Positions 11,301 through 21,747 of a DNA stretch of 64,000 nt are shown piece after piece. The stretch is from positions 637,001 to 701,000 of the forward strand of contig CP038128.1 of the NCBI GenBank assembly GCA_004519485.1, in the 5' to 3' direction. The translations under genes and the position numbers were made by a program. The stretch comes from Nannochloropsis oceanica (Eukaryota; Sar; Eustigmatophyceae; Eustigmatales; Monodopsidaceae). The notes under the pieces were generated by a model that was not told where the DNA came from, did not search any database, and saw only the letters and a list, made by a program, of their open reading frames with translations. Position 1 is the first letter of the stretch; every line of letters begins with the position of its first letter.

Positions 11301-13719
11301 AACCCAGTGACCGCAGCAAACAGAGGGAAGCCAGACACGACCGCAGGGTCAAGTAGGGATGAGAGTGAATGCGGCCCAGGACCCGCAGAGCTGAAGCAAG
11401 GGCGTGTGCCAACTCAAGATCCGGCAAGTACATGCAAGCCAAAGCACAGCATGCCATGCTCGACTGATTAACATTTTCCAAGCACTGGCCCCCTTCCATA
11501 GACGACCAGACAGAGCCTCCTGAAGCTGCCATGGTCAACTCGCCACTGCCGTGACCACCACTACCGTTTATCAAAGCTTCGATGGCCGATGTAGTGCTCT
11601 CGCCCCACCATCCTGTGGCCCCGCCCGCAACTGTCGACACCCCCAACCACTCAACTAGACGGTTATAGTGGCTGTCCAATGCAACTTTCTGCGGAAGGTC
11701 TAAGAGGAAGGTACGCACGACGGCGGCGCCGTGAGGCCCAGCAGCAATGAGGGATTGACAATCGGCAAAGACCTCCAAGCAATCCACCATCCGCCCAGCT
11801 AATATTTGACTGAGCCCTTGGTTGTATTGTGAGTTCATGACACAGACGAGGAGACGAGCCAGCTCTACATCATCGATTTGCAGACAAGGGGATGTCTGCT
11901 GGAAGACGTCGCGGAACTCTATAAACCCGAGCAGTGTCTGCCGTACCACGGCGCCTCGCACAACATCCTTGCAATACTCAAACACCGCCACAAGCACCTC
12001 CCGCCTCGCTCCATTATCCTCTTCTTGCGCAACAATGGCCCGCGCCAGGAAGCGTCCAAGCTTTGGCCTGTCGTCCTTCAAGTTGCTCATTTCCTTGAAA
12101 GCCGGCAGAATTTTAGTGATAATAAAGCGGGGACCAAGCTTGCTCAAGGGGACGCAAGCGACACCCTCCTCACTCATCAGCCACAGCAAGTACGTGCGCT
12201 GGACGGAAAAATTCGTCACACTTATTGCGCGGCCAAGAAGCGCCTCTGCCCATCCAAACGAAGGTAGAGGGAGCAAAGAGGCCGCGTTGCCGTTGAGCAT
12301 GCCATCCTGCCCTTCCTCTTCCTCGTTCCCGGTGAACGCAAAAGCCTCACGCAGCAATGACGTACAGACAGGTAGAGCTTGATTCAGGAGATGTGTTTCA
12401 AGAGCCGTATTGAATGTGTCCATGACTTGGACAAAGCGTCGCCACCAGGTGAGGAACTTGACCTTAAGAGGAGACGAAGCAGAAGCAGGAAAATGGGCCG
12501 TGGCACCAGCACCGGTAGAAACAGCACCGACAGTTTTGGCCATCTCTACCTGGGCGCTTAGTACGTACAAGGCACGCTTACGAACCGCGTTGCAGTCGCT
12601 GGCGAGTCCGCGTCGAAGCATAGTCCAGAAGGTAGGGTCAGACCGATTGAGGCCGAGCGCAGGGACAAGGACTTCTTGTAAGACGCAGAGCATCGCAAGG
12701 GCATCTCGCTGTGTAGAGAAGAAAAGAAAAAACAATTACTTAACATTAAACAAAAAGAGGCAATCACATAGAATTGTCGGTTATGGACGCGATGTAGAGC
12801 TAGTGATGCAAGCGTAAAGGGGAGAGTAAAGTACCGCAATGCGCATTCCCCCCTACTCTTTCTGCCTACTCACCTGCTCTTCCAAGCCCCCTTCCACATC
12901 AAGTCGTCGTACAAATCCCCAGACCTTAGAATTTATCACGTGTGCTGCCGCATTATTTTCCTTGCCTTGCAGCATACTCGCCAAGGCAGGCGACACGACC
13001 CTCACAATAATCGACCGTAGCGCAGGCGCCGGACATCTTTCCAAGTTTACAAGTGTGCGCTCGAGTACAGCAAGTGGGAATGTATCAACATCTTGTGCAC
13101 CTTGATTTAAGAAAGAAGCAACCCATCCAGCTTGAGCACTAATCACCTCCAGCAGCTCCCCGCCGTCTTTGTCTGCCCGTGGACAGGACACGCGCACGCT
13201 CATATCGTCAAGCACATGCAATGTTGCTGCCTGCATGGCTTGTTGTATCGCTTCACTGCTTGTCGATGCCAATAGACGACCTATACGCATGCCTATTTCA
13301 TTCTGTGCGGGACCAAGGTCCAGACGCCGAGAGGTAAGAATGGGAAGTCCCACCCTCTCGATCCACAATGACACCACGGTCCCCCACGCGTCTTCGTCAT
13401 TGCTGCCGACCTCTTCTCGCCCAGCTGCCAGCAAGAGCTCCACTGCGTTGACATGAAGCAAAAGAGCATCCGCGGAGCCCTCTCCCAGGTCTAGATCCTC
13501 CGGGATGAGGCGCATGGTGCGACGGTTGGTGGTGATACTGCTGCTGAGAGCATTGAGAAGGGCGAGGCGCTCCTTGAGTCCCAAGGTAGAAGCCTCCCCA
13601 GCCTTGGCCACCCCCTCTGCCAGCGCAAGCATCTGATCACCCTTCTCCATCTGCTGCTGGCCAAGCGCCATGCCTAGCGGAAGCATAAAGAGATGCGGTT
13701 TTGGATGGTGAATGGACAT
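8395..13719 (-). CDS. TRM3: tRNA 2'-O-ribose methyltransferase, Trm3/TARBP1 type
   Basis: Three exons, 13719-12874, 12708-11099 and 10966-8395, join in phase (1675 aa). This is the usual size for Trm3/TARBP1, which methylates G18 of tRNA from SAM. The first ~1500 residues are helical repeat-like sequence, as in the family. The C-terminus is a SpoU/TrmH SPOUT domain: LLLLGREKEGIPVPLLQE forms the SAM-binding knot start and IPQLGLVRSLNVHVSAS is the Arg/Asn-bearing motif 3, followed by LIVWEYF. The catalytic domain looks intact. The start at 13719 is the first ATG in an otherwise open frame; 13686 is an alternative. The gene sits head-to-tail with the RhoGAP gene, only 177 bp away. Confidence 0.9.
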
Positions 13720-13896
13720 GAAGTGCGAGGCAGGAGGTTGAGCAGAGGATGTACGTGGCCCCAAGACAAAAGCAAAAAAATCAAGGTTTACAAGCCACAC
13801 TTACAGTTGCCCAAATACCATGCCCATACGTTTGTTGCCTACTTTGCTTATATACTATGTGTATATTTCAATTGTCTTCTATTCACAAAAAGGTCG

Positions 13897-16015
13897 CTAA
13901 ACTGCTCGGCTTTGTCCGTTAGCCACTGTTTCCCCATTCCCCTCCGCCGACAAGCTGCACGATGACACTGACAAGGCAAGCAAAGAAAAAGCGGAAGACT
14001 CATTCCAAGAGGCGCGGCGTGGGGAGGTCCGTTCAGGCTTGTCCGGCGGCCGGAAGGGTAGGGTAGAAGCAAGAGGGTTTGGACGTGCCTCGGCGACGCG
14101 CGGAAGTGCGCTGCAAACGCTCCGGTCATCAACGCTGCTGTTGCTTTCGCTTCCCGTGCAGTCACTAGTCTTAGGATGGCTGTTGATGGTGGTGGTGGCT
14201 GCATGTGTCGTGCTATTGTTTCTGCTGCCTGTGCCCTCGTGAAGCCGCTTCAGCGGCTTGAGGGGAGGTTTAAGGAAGACAGGGACGTCCCTATCATCAT
14301 CCCCACCTCCCGTCGCCGAAAGGGGGGCTGTTTTCCGTGTTACTTCATCAGTCAAAGGGAAAAAATGCCGCGGTGTGCGACTTGCGGGGGCAGATTTGAT
14401 GACTCGAGGCGCATGAAAAGGCTTGAGTGGAGGGTGTGTTTTGTTTTTGTTGCCGTTTTTGTTTCCACCCATCCCGTCCGAAGGGAAGAGGAGAGGGCAG
14501 AGGACAATCAAGTCCATAATGACTGCACGCTCTTTTTCCAGCTGTTGAATGCTCACGCCTGTATTGGTTGGAATGAAAGGAAAGAAAGAGGGCCGTGAGG
14601 GATTTTAAAAAATACACACAGAGCAGACCTTCATACGTACCCTTACACCTCTCCCACGTTCCTTCATTTCTCAAACTTACCTGCAACCGACTCAGACTTC
14701 CTCAACAGGTTCAAGCCGATAGTGACCGCTAGATTCTCGGCCGTCATTTTGTTCTCCTCACTTCTGGCCGCCACCATCCGCAAATGCCTTAATAGGTGTC
14801 CGAGCAACTCCCTCGACGTCGGCCTTAACTGCAGCACCAAATCACGATACCTCCCTTCCTTACTACTGCTGTTGCCACCACTTAGACGGCAACTGCTGCT
14901 TCCACTGCTACTACTGCTCGTACAGCTGTTGCTGAGTTCGCTAATTTGCGATCTTCTTGGCCCTCCCTCCTCCCCTTCTTCCTCCAACACTATCTCATCC
15001 TCGTTAAGCCTTCCTGGTGAGCCTGCTCCAGCCGAGACAAAATCAGCGTATGAGTGATAGCCTAGAAGAGGTTCGTGTTCTTGCAATACCTGGAGTAGGA
15101 ATGAGAGAGTGTGGGCACATAGAGCGAGGTTGAGGAGGGAAGAGCACAGAGCGTAGGGTGAGGGGGGTTGGCGAGAGAGGGGGTAGGTCAGACCCAGCCA
15201 CCTTCCTCCCACCTTCTTGATAGCCCCGGCAATGACGTGCTTATCAGGATAATGGGATTGAAGAATATCGGACGAGGACAGTAGCCCGGCCGCCAGTACG
15301 ACCTTTAGCCTGTCAACGTCGAGTTTATTGCCCGACACTCGGTAGAGACCTTCCTCCCCCAACGCCGTTGATCTGTGGTGGTGAAGAGAAATGGATGGTG
15401 AGATTCAATAAAAACATACAACATTACGATCATACAAGAGATTAAGTGAGAAACGAGATACGGAAGATGAGGTTGCTAGACCATCAATCTTAACCTCTCT
15501 CTTTCCCTCCGACCTCATCCTTCCACCGATGCCCTTCAAACACACACTAACCCCAAGTAATCCAGCGCGATCTTCAAAGCAGCCACTGCTGCAGGTGTCA
15601 AAGGATTTAAGAGCCGTTGAGAATTCAGCTTTCCTTCGCCTCGACCTCTTCTTCCTCCTCCTCTGTCGAGACCACCACCCTTGTCTCCTCCCCGCCTGAC
15701 GCCTTCGGCTGCCCGCACGCCTGCCCCTGCTAGATACCGCAAGCTAGGAAAGGAGGGCGCGGAAGAGCCCAAAGGAGAAATGGGGAGGTGAAAACGATTA
15801 TAATGGTATGGATTCTCTTCTGACCGACGCATGGGGGCCGAGGCCCGGCCTTCCGCCGCCTCCTCCCTCTCCGCATTTCCAGCCCCGCAGCTGCCATGTC
15901 CTCCACCACTGAATTTGATGCTCCCCTGGCGAGAAAAAAACTTGTTCAGGAAGCTACCCTTCTTATGCCCGTGCTCACGCTTGTGTGGGTCGTGGCCGGG
16001 TCCTTGGTCTCCCAT
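13897..16015 (-). CDS. RhoGAP-domain protein
   Basis: Exons 16015-15552, 15372-15213, 15089-14681 and 14558-13897 join in phase (564 aa). The RhoGAP domain starts near residue 140: ALDYLG, then the arginine-finger segment GEEGLYRVSG, LKVVLAAGL, a long Ser-rich insertion (about residues 235-270), LLGHLLRHL and MTAENLAVTIGLNLL. These proteins accelerate GTP hydrolysis by Rho/Rac GTPases and control actin and polarity. The N-terminal 130 residues are basic and Gly/Arg-rich; the C-terminal ~220 are disordered and Ser/Thr/Pro-rich. The frame stays open upstream of 16015 to an acceptor-like TTCCTACAG at about 16086, so an extra 5' exon is possible. Confidence 0.85.
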
Positions 16016-16433
16016 TACTCGCTGCCGCGGCGTGCTCCTGAGCCCGCCTTCAATAATGGGTTTTTTTGCCTTCCTCGCTTTTTCAGATCTGTAGGAATGG
16101 CGTGGTCATCCTTCCAGCAGCCAGCACCCGCGTCCAGCACCTCGCGGCCAATCTCTTGTATATCTTCTGTACGTATAGCGTGGGCATTAGGTGTGAGTGT
16201 CGCGAATGGAATATTTCGGGTGCGCTGTCAAACAGAAGCGCTCGACTCGGCTTCAAGTCTGGCGAGGGGAGTCACACACGGAGGCATTGACGGCTGCCAT
16301 TGGTTATTATGCCCTTTCATCACTACTCACAGGATTAAGTAAAGCACCTCAGCATCCGCATGACAAGCGCATGCTACCTTGCTTGCGATCTGCTCACTCG
16401 CTTTCGCTCATTTCCCGCTTGCATACAGGCAGC
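16016..16433. other. Divergent intergenic region (418 bp)
   Basis: The promoters of the RhoGAP gene and of the small conserved gene lie here. The acceptor-like site near 16086 (minus strand) and another just before the plus-strand ATG (CATACAG, 16429) suggest 5' UTR introns on both sides. I see no other gene. Confidence 0.5.
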
Positions 16434-16817
16434 ATGGGAGCCAAGAAGGGCGGCAGCAGTGGAGGGGGAGGTAAGGGTGGCCGGCCGCAGCCCTTTTTCA
16501 CAGAGGTGGACCCTGCTATTATCTATTTCTCGCACGCGCGCATCCGCACAACATTTTCAGGCTGCGGGCGGAGGGTGGAGGACACATTGACAGAAATTGT
16601 GGAGGGAAAACTGAATCCGGAAGCGCTGCCTTATATAACTGTCATGTTGGACCGCGCCACGGGGACGTACTTCTCTCTCAACAACCGACGCTTGTGGGTG
16701 TTCAAGGAATGCAAGAAGCGAGGTCTATTGGAACACATCCGCGTGCGCGTACGGACTGAAGAATCTCGGTATACAGCCGAAACCTGTGCGCTGGAAGCCA
16801 AGATGTGTTTAAAGTAA
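16434..16817 (+). CDS. Small conserved eukaryotic protein, function unknown
   Basis: One exon encodes 127 aa. After a Gly/Lys-rich start (residues 1-17) the chain has a compact pattern: EVDPAIIYFSHARIRTTF, SGCGRRVEDTL, LPYITVMLD, then TYFSLNNRRLWVFKECK and IRVRVR. The YFSLNNRRLWVF motif resembles the ParB/sulfiredoxin-type fold in which a diet of conserved Asn-Arg-Arg residues follows a strand; I recall related short proteins in protists and fungi but cannot name a characterised family. An AATAAA at 16864-16869 fits its 3' end. It is divergent from RhoGAP and convergent with minD. Confidence 0.75.
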   Translation: MGAKKGGSSGGGGKGGRPQPFFTEVDPAIIYFSHARIRTTFSGCGRRVEDTLTEIVEGKLNPEALPYITVMLDRATGTYFSLNNRRLWVFKECKKRGLLEHIRVRVRTEESRYTAETCALEAKMCLK

Positions 16818-17228
16818 GGCGAGCAAGGAAAAGAAAGATGAATTGATAGACTTAAGTTAAGGCAATAAATAGTGTTTAAAAGTAAGACGGTAGAAACAGA
16901 GCCTTGTAAATTGTTATGGCTTCAAGGAAAATAAAAACAATTAAGAGGTGAAATCTCAGCAGCGATGGTTTTCGTTTTTCTTTGTTGCGGGCCTCAAAAA
17001 ATGTAGAGCATAAATACACACGCGGAAATGAATAAGGGGATGCAGCCAGGTGACCCATCAATCGGCGGTAGCATTTTCCTTCTCCATCCTCCATTCTTCC
17101 TCCCTTGTCTTCCTTCTAACCCCCTTCACCGCAAGGACACCCTCCCCACCTCCCTCCCTTCCTCCCCTCCCTCCCTCGAATGTCCACGCGGACGAAGAGT
17201 TAAGATCTTGACCCATCCAAGCCGATAC
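16818..17228. other. Convergent intergenic region (411 bp)
   Basis: This region holds the 3' UTRs of the small conserved gene (AATAAA at 16864) and of minD. A C/T-rich tract runs from about 17084 to 17182. No coding sequence is supported. Confidence 0.6.
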
Positions 17229-18814
17229 TCACGAAAACAACATTGATAGGATGCCCGTGGGCTTGGGGCTCAGGAAACGGAACTCCTTCTCTTCTCCCAT
17301 GAAACGCTCCACGGTGTCCATGTAGGCTGTGAGGGGGGGGAGGGCGGCAGGGTGTGTACATCCATGAGTAAATCATTGTATAAGACCAATTGTTGGAAGG
17401 GAGTCCACTAAATTCGCCCCCCCCCCGTTCTCTGTCCTCACCTTGTCCTGCGTCTTGGTCCGGCATGCAAATGACGGGTTGCCCGATGTTAGTGGCTGTC
17501 AAGATGCACTTGCTTTCGGGAATCACGCCCAGCAGCTCTAGCCCCAGGAGTTCCTGTAGGGATAGGAGGAGGACGAGAAGGGTAGAATGGGAGAGGGCGT
17601 GAGGGAGGGAAGGTGGGATAGAGAGATGGTATGGGTTGGGCCGGGATAAGTGAAGACTTCCCATGTTGTCTTCATATTGAGTTAAAGCTCCCAGCAAGCA
17701 CCCCTACAAGCCGAGAGACGTACCTTGATATCCTCCAACCGCAAGCATTCCTCTTTCTCCGCCCGCTCGGGGTCGTATCGCGTGACTAGCAATGATTGCC
17801 GCACGGGCTCTTGGCCCAGCTCGGCCCGTTTGGACTTGCTGGAAATGAAACCGATCATCTTGTCGCTGTCGCTGCGGGATAAGGGAGGGAGGGGAAAGAG
17901 TGGAAGGGTGGGAAGGAGGGAAGGAGAAAGGGAGGGATCATTTATCAAAATTCCTCGCGTTATGAGAGACGAATCGATCACATGCAACCCTCCTTCCCTC
18001 CCTCTCTCCCTCCCTCCCTCCCTCCCGCCCGCCCGCCCGCCCTGCCCTAAGAACTACCGGCACGAGCTCAACTCGGGATTTGTCACAATGATGGCATCAT
18101 CCGCGAAATACATGGCGTGCTTCGCCCCACTCTCAATCCCAGCCGGGGAATCACAGATGATAAAGTCGAATTCCCGCCGCATTTCCGCGAGCATCTTGCC
18201 GACCCCTTCGACGGTCAGGGCGTTCTTATCCTTGGTTTGTGAGGCAGCCAGGAGGTACAAGTTCGGATTGCGCTTGTCCTTGATCATGGCTTGCTTGAGC
18301 GTGCAGTCTCCGTGCAGAACGTGGACAAAATCGAAGATCACTCTTCGTTCTGCGCCCTAGAGTGCGATGAAAGAGGGGGGGAGGGATGGGTTAAAAAAAG
18401 GGAGTGATAGCAATAACAAAATTGAACATAACAATAAACATAAAGAGGACAAGTAGAAGAAGGCCTCGAGCAATGTAGTCTGCTGCGATTGATCTACATC
18501 AAACCTCACCCTTGCCACCCTCGCTACACCCGTCATCACACACGTACCAAATGTATGTCCAAGTTACGCAAACCAATATCAAAATCAATCACGCAAGTCC
18601 TCTTTCCCTTCAACGCTAGCCCCATTCCAATGCTGGCTGCCGTCGTAGTCTTGCCCACGCCGCCTTTCCCAGAAGTAATGCACACTACGCGCGAGTCGCT
18701 GCCGATGCTTCGTGTACCCGTCATGACACTTGCGAGGGAGGCGCGCTGCAAGAGCGAGCCTACCCTAGCGGCACCAAGTGCTCGTCTCGAAGCGCTGGAC
18801 AAAACAAATGCCAT
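17229..18814 (-). CDS. minD: MinD-type division-site ATPase with a mitochondrial-looking presequence
   Basis: Five exons, 18814-18548, 18356-18058, 17871-17724, 17553-17442 and 17326-17229, join in phase (307 aa). MinD is a membrane-cycling ATPase that positions FtsZ-type division rings in bacteria, plastids and some mitochondria. Seen here: deviant Walker [14 protein letters not shown] at about residues 48-60, [36 protein letters not shown] and a short C-terminal amphipathic GILSMLFS that would insert in membranes. The ~42-residue leader is Arg/Ser/Ala-rich without acidic residues before GSDSR and lacks a hydrophobic signal-peptide core or Phe motif, unlike the plastid leaders elsewhere in this window. 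By that contrast I infer mitochondrial import. Introns carry strong G-rich/C-rich tract pairs. Confidence 0.9.
17872..18057 (-). repeat. minD intron 2 with facing G-rich and C-rich tracts
   Basis: Read on the gene strand, the donor (18057) is followed within about 10 nt by GGGC then GGGA repeats (about 18048-17988), and the acceptor is preceded by CCCTCC-type repeats (about 17937-17881). The two tracts are complementary and could pair across the intron. Confidence 0.8.
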
Positions 18815-19356
18815 TTGCTGTGAGGGGCGGATGTTGGAAGGAAGGGAGGAAGAGTGGCGGGAGACACATAAGGCGGAGTGGCTTAACGTGTGATGATGAT
18901 GATGATGATGGCGAAGCTTGACTGGCCAAAAGTTGGCACCAGATCCTCCCAAGCTACAGCCGCCGCATGTATTTAAACCTCTCACGAGCCCTAGATGGTG
19001 CAGAGTGTGTCCTGGCGTGTGTGGAGGTGGTGTTGAGTTGAGCAGCGAAGCGACGAAATGCCGTCTCAGCGATTTGACAGCGATGGTGATGGCGTTGACT
19101 GTTGGGTTGCGGTCGTGCGGAGGCCAGGGCGGGTGTGGTACCGTAAATGCGGCGTTGAAGGATATTTCTCACGATGCTGCGTCGCTATGTGACTTGGAGC
19201 TCTGCGTAATGTGTGACAGTGCCGAATTGAACCAGACACACACAGAAGGCGAAGAAGCACAAGGAGGACTCAGAGAGCGCGAAGACAAACCTCCCGCCAA
19301 GAGCTTGAGAGTTGTTTGCGTATCTCACCCACCCACCACCACAAACTATAGGCCTC
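18815..19356. other. Divergent intergenic region (542 bp)
   Basis: The promoters of minD and SEN2 lie here. It includes a GAT microsatellite (18891-18910). An acceptor-like ACTATAG ends at 19351, just upstream of the SEN2 ATG, so a 5' UTR intron is possible. No gene is seen. Confidence 0.5.
18891..18910. repeat. (GAT)n microsatellite
   Basis: About six and a half TGA/GAT units lie upstream of minD, probably in its 5' UTR or promoter. Confidence 0.9.
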
Positions 19357-21553
19357 ATGGAGCCATTAGGACTTTCGGAGTCATTTGAGGAAGGGACAGG
19401 GGTTGTGACCGAATCCATGGAGGATTTGCCGGAGGGGGAAGAGCAAGAGAATCAGGCTACGACATTGCCCACTCTCTTGAAGCCGCAGGAGAACGGGGAT
19501 GCTACTGATGCAGCCCAGGACCCGCATAATACCACCCTTGAGCCAGCAGTAGTGCCTGCGACGAATATAACCGAACACAATGAGCCGGCTCCAGGTGCCA
19601 GCGCTTCGCGAGCAGAGCATGACAGGAGTCCCATCCCTACAGCTGGTACCACCACCACTCCCCACACCCCTGCTACTCATACGGGCAAGCCACGCCCCAA
19701 TCTCCAAGGCACATTGATTGGACTTTTCGTCGCCATAGATCCTGTCACTCAAAGGTACGTGTATGGAAGAGCAGGGGATAGGAGGGATGCATATTAGACC
19801 ACAGACATACGTATATATAGATACAATTTATCTTCAACCCCCCTCCATTTTCGTCCTTCTACGCACGTTCGACAGGGGGAAAGTGAACGTCAAGCGTGAG
19901 CTTGAGAACATGGGGATCTACCAACGCGTACGTATTGTTGTCTCATTATCGATCGTTGCTCTCAAGAATCGACCACACCAACCTGACCGGTAATCCATCC
20001 CTACCTTTCCTACTTTACTCACCGCTTCCTCCCTCATATTTATTTTCATAAGGACTTGGCCCCATGGGAAGAAGTTCAGCTTTCGCTCGAGCAGGCCTTT
20101 TACCTTGTCGCAGATTTGAAGCGTCTTGAGGTGTATTTGCCCTCACCACCACCTCCGTTTCAGCAGCAGGAGGAAGAGGAGAAGGAGGTGGAATTGGAGG
20201 AAGAAGGGCAGGAAGGGCACGTAACGGATCTGGCGGACGGAAAGGCAGATGAGCAACAGCAGCAGCAACAACAACAACAGCAGAAAATTGAGGAGATGGC
20301 GGCGGAAAGTGAGCCACTGGATGGTGCAAAACCAAGGGTCTTGAGTGTGATGGAGTGCTGGAAAGCGTACGTAATATTTTTTAATGTCCGACAAGATCCC
20401 AAGCTTCTCTCCTCAACTGCATTTCTCTCTCTCTTTTGTTTTCTTCTCCTCTTTGAAGTATCTTACTAAACACATAGCCATTCTCTAATTTCCTCCAATT
20501 TCCTCTAACCTATATCCCTCGCCCATTTTCTGATGCAGGTTCCGCACTGCCAGCCCCACCTTCGTCAAAAGCGTGGGCAGTTACCGCTACTTCCGAGAAC
20601 AAGGGTAAGTCCGGCTGGCTGAAGAAAAGATGACGTCCACATGAGTCAAGATGCATGCCATAATTAGCGTGCATTATTAATCGCTTGTTGAATTTCCCCC
20701 CCAATTTGAGGGGATGGTATTGAAAGCGCTCTTTACTATCCGCTCTTGCCGCCCGCTTTCAGCATTCTTATTCATTTATTCGCTCCCTGTCTCTCTTCCT
20801 CCCTGCCGCCCCGACTCTTTCTCTCTAGCTTTGTCGTGCACGGTGGTCTCAATCTTGGCTTGGATTTAATGCTATATCGTGGCACCCCTCAACGGTATCA
20901 CGCCGAATTCGGAGTCCTCCTCCGCTATCCTCCCTCAGCCCCTCCTCCCACGTCTTCTCTCACCGAGAGGGGAGGAGAGGGAGGAAAAGGAGAGGAGAGG
21001 GGGATGGATGAGAATGGTTTGAGCTGGCGGGATCTTCATTTGCTGTATCGATTGATTGGGGTAAGTGGTTGAAACAACGTGAAGGTGGAGTATCCTCCTT
21101 GTCGCCCTGCTGTTTTGTGCGCTCCTTTTGGCGCACACTTTTATTATTTGCTGATGTGATGTACTCATTTTCCCTCCTTCCATCTTTCCCTCCCTCTCTT
21201 TCCTACAGGAGGTGCGCAAGACGCTCATTCTCGGTCACGTCCGCCTGGGGAATCTTGAAGAGAAGCCGGAGGAAAAAGCTGCAGTCGATAGGGAGGGAGG
21301 GGAAGAAAGTGATGGAGAAATGCGACGAGAGATGCAGGAGTGGTACCGTGGGCTGAGTGTTTATGAAGTGGCCGTCACACCATGGAGGGCAGGGACGCCG
21401 TTAGCCCGTCTCAAGATGAGCAAGCAAAAGGGGAACGCTGCTCAGGTTAAGAGGGGGGGAGGAGGGCAGGCTGGGGGGAAGAAACGAGGGAGGGGAGGAG
21501 GGCAGGGAAGCGGAGCCGAGGAGGAGCACCCTAGCAAGAGACAGCATGTTTGA
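19357..21553 (+). CDS. SEN2: tRNA-splicing endonuclease catalytic subunit SEN2
   Basis: Six exons, 19357-19754, 19876-19927, 20053-20366, 20539-20604, 20829-21060 and 21209-21553, join in phase (468 aa). This subunit of the Sen2/15/34/54 complex cuts the 5' splice site of nuclear tRNA introns. The catalytic domain shows SYRYFREQGFVVHGG, then LDLMLYRGTPQRYHAEF, which carries the Tyr and His of the Tyr-His-Lys triad, and VRKTLILGHV, which carries the Lys. The N-terminal half is disordered and acidic with a Gln run (about residue 220-235), and there is a Gly/Glu/Lys-rich insert inside the catalytic domain. The C-terminal tail is basic and Gly-rich. Convergent with the Hsp70-like gene. Confidence 0.9.
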
Positions 21554-21747
21554 CGCAATGAAATACTAAAACCCAAACGTGTTAAAATTATTTAAATTCT
21601 TAAAGAAATTAAGATGTTAACAAAAAGTGCAATTTGCGCATTTCTCTCTATCATTCATTTGCGATAAATTTCTCTCGTTACATCGGTGGCCAACTACTTT
21701 TGCATCAAGCGTTTCCCTCTTCTCTCCTTCCCTCCTTCTCTCCATCT

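Noticed and set aside
17872-18057. Polypurine/polypyrimidine tracts as mobile elements or CRISPR
   Set aside because: They are simple repeats without unit-spacer structure, terminal repeats or target duplications, and they sit inside introns.
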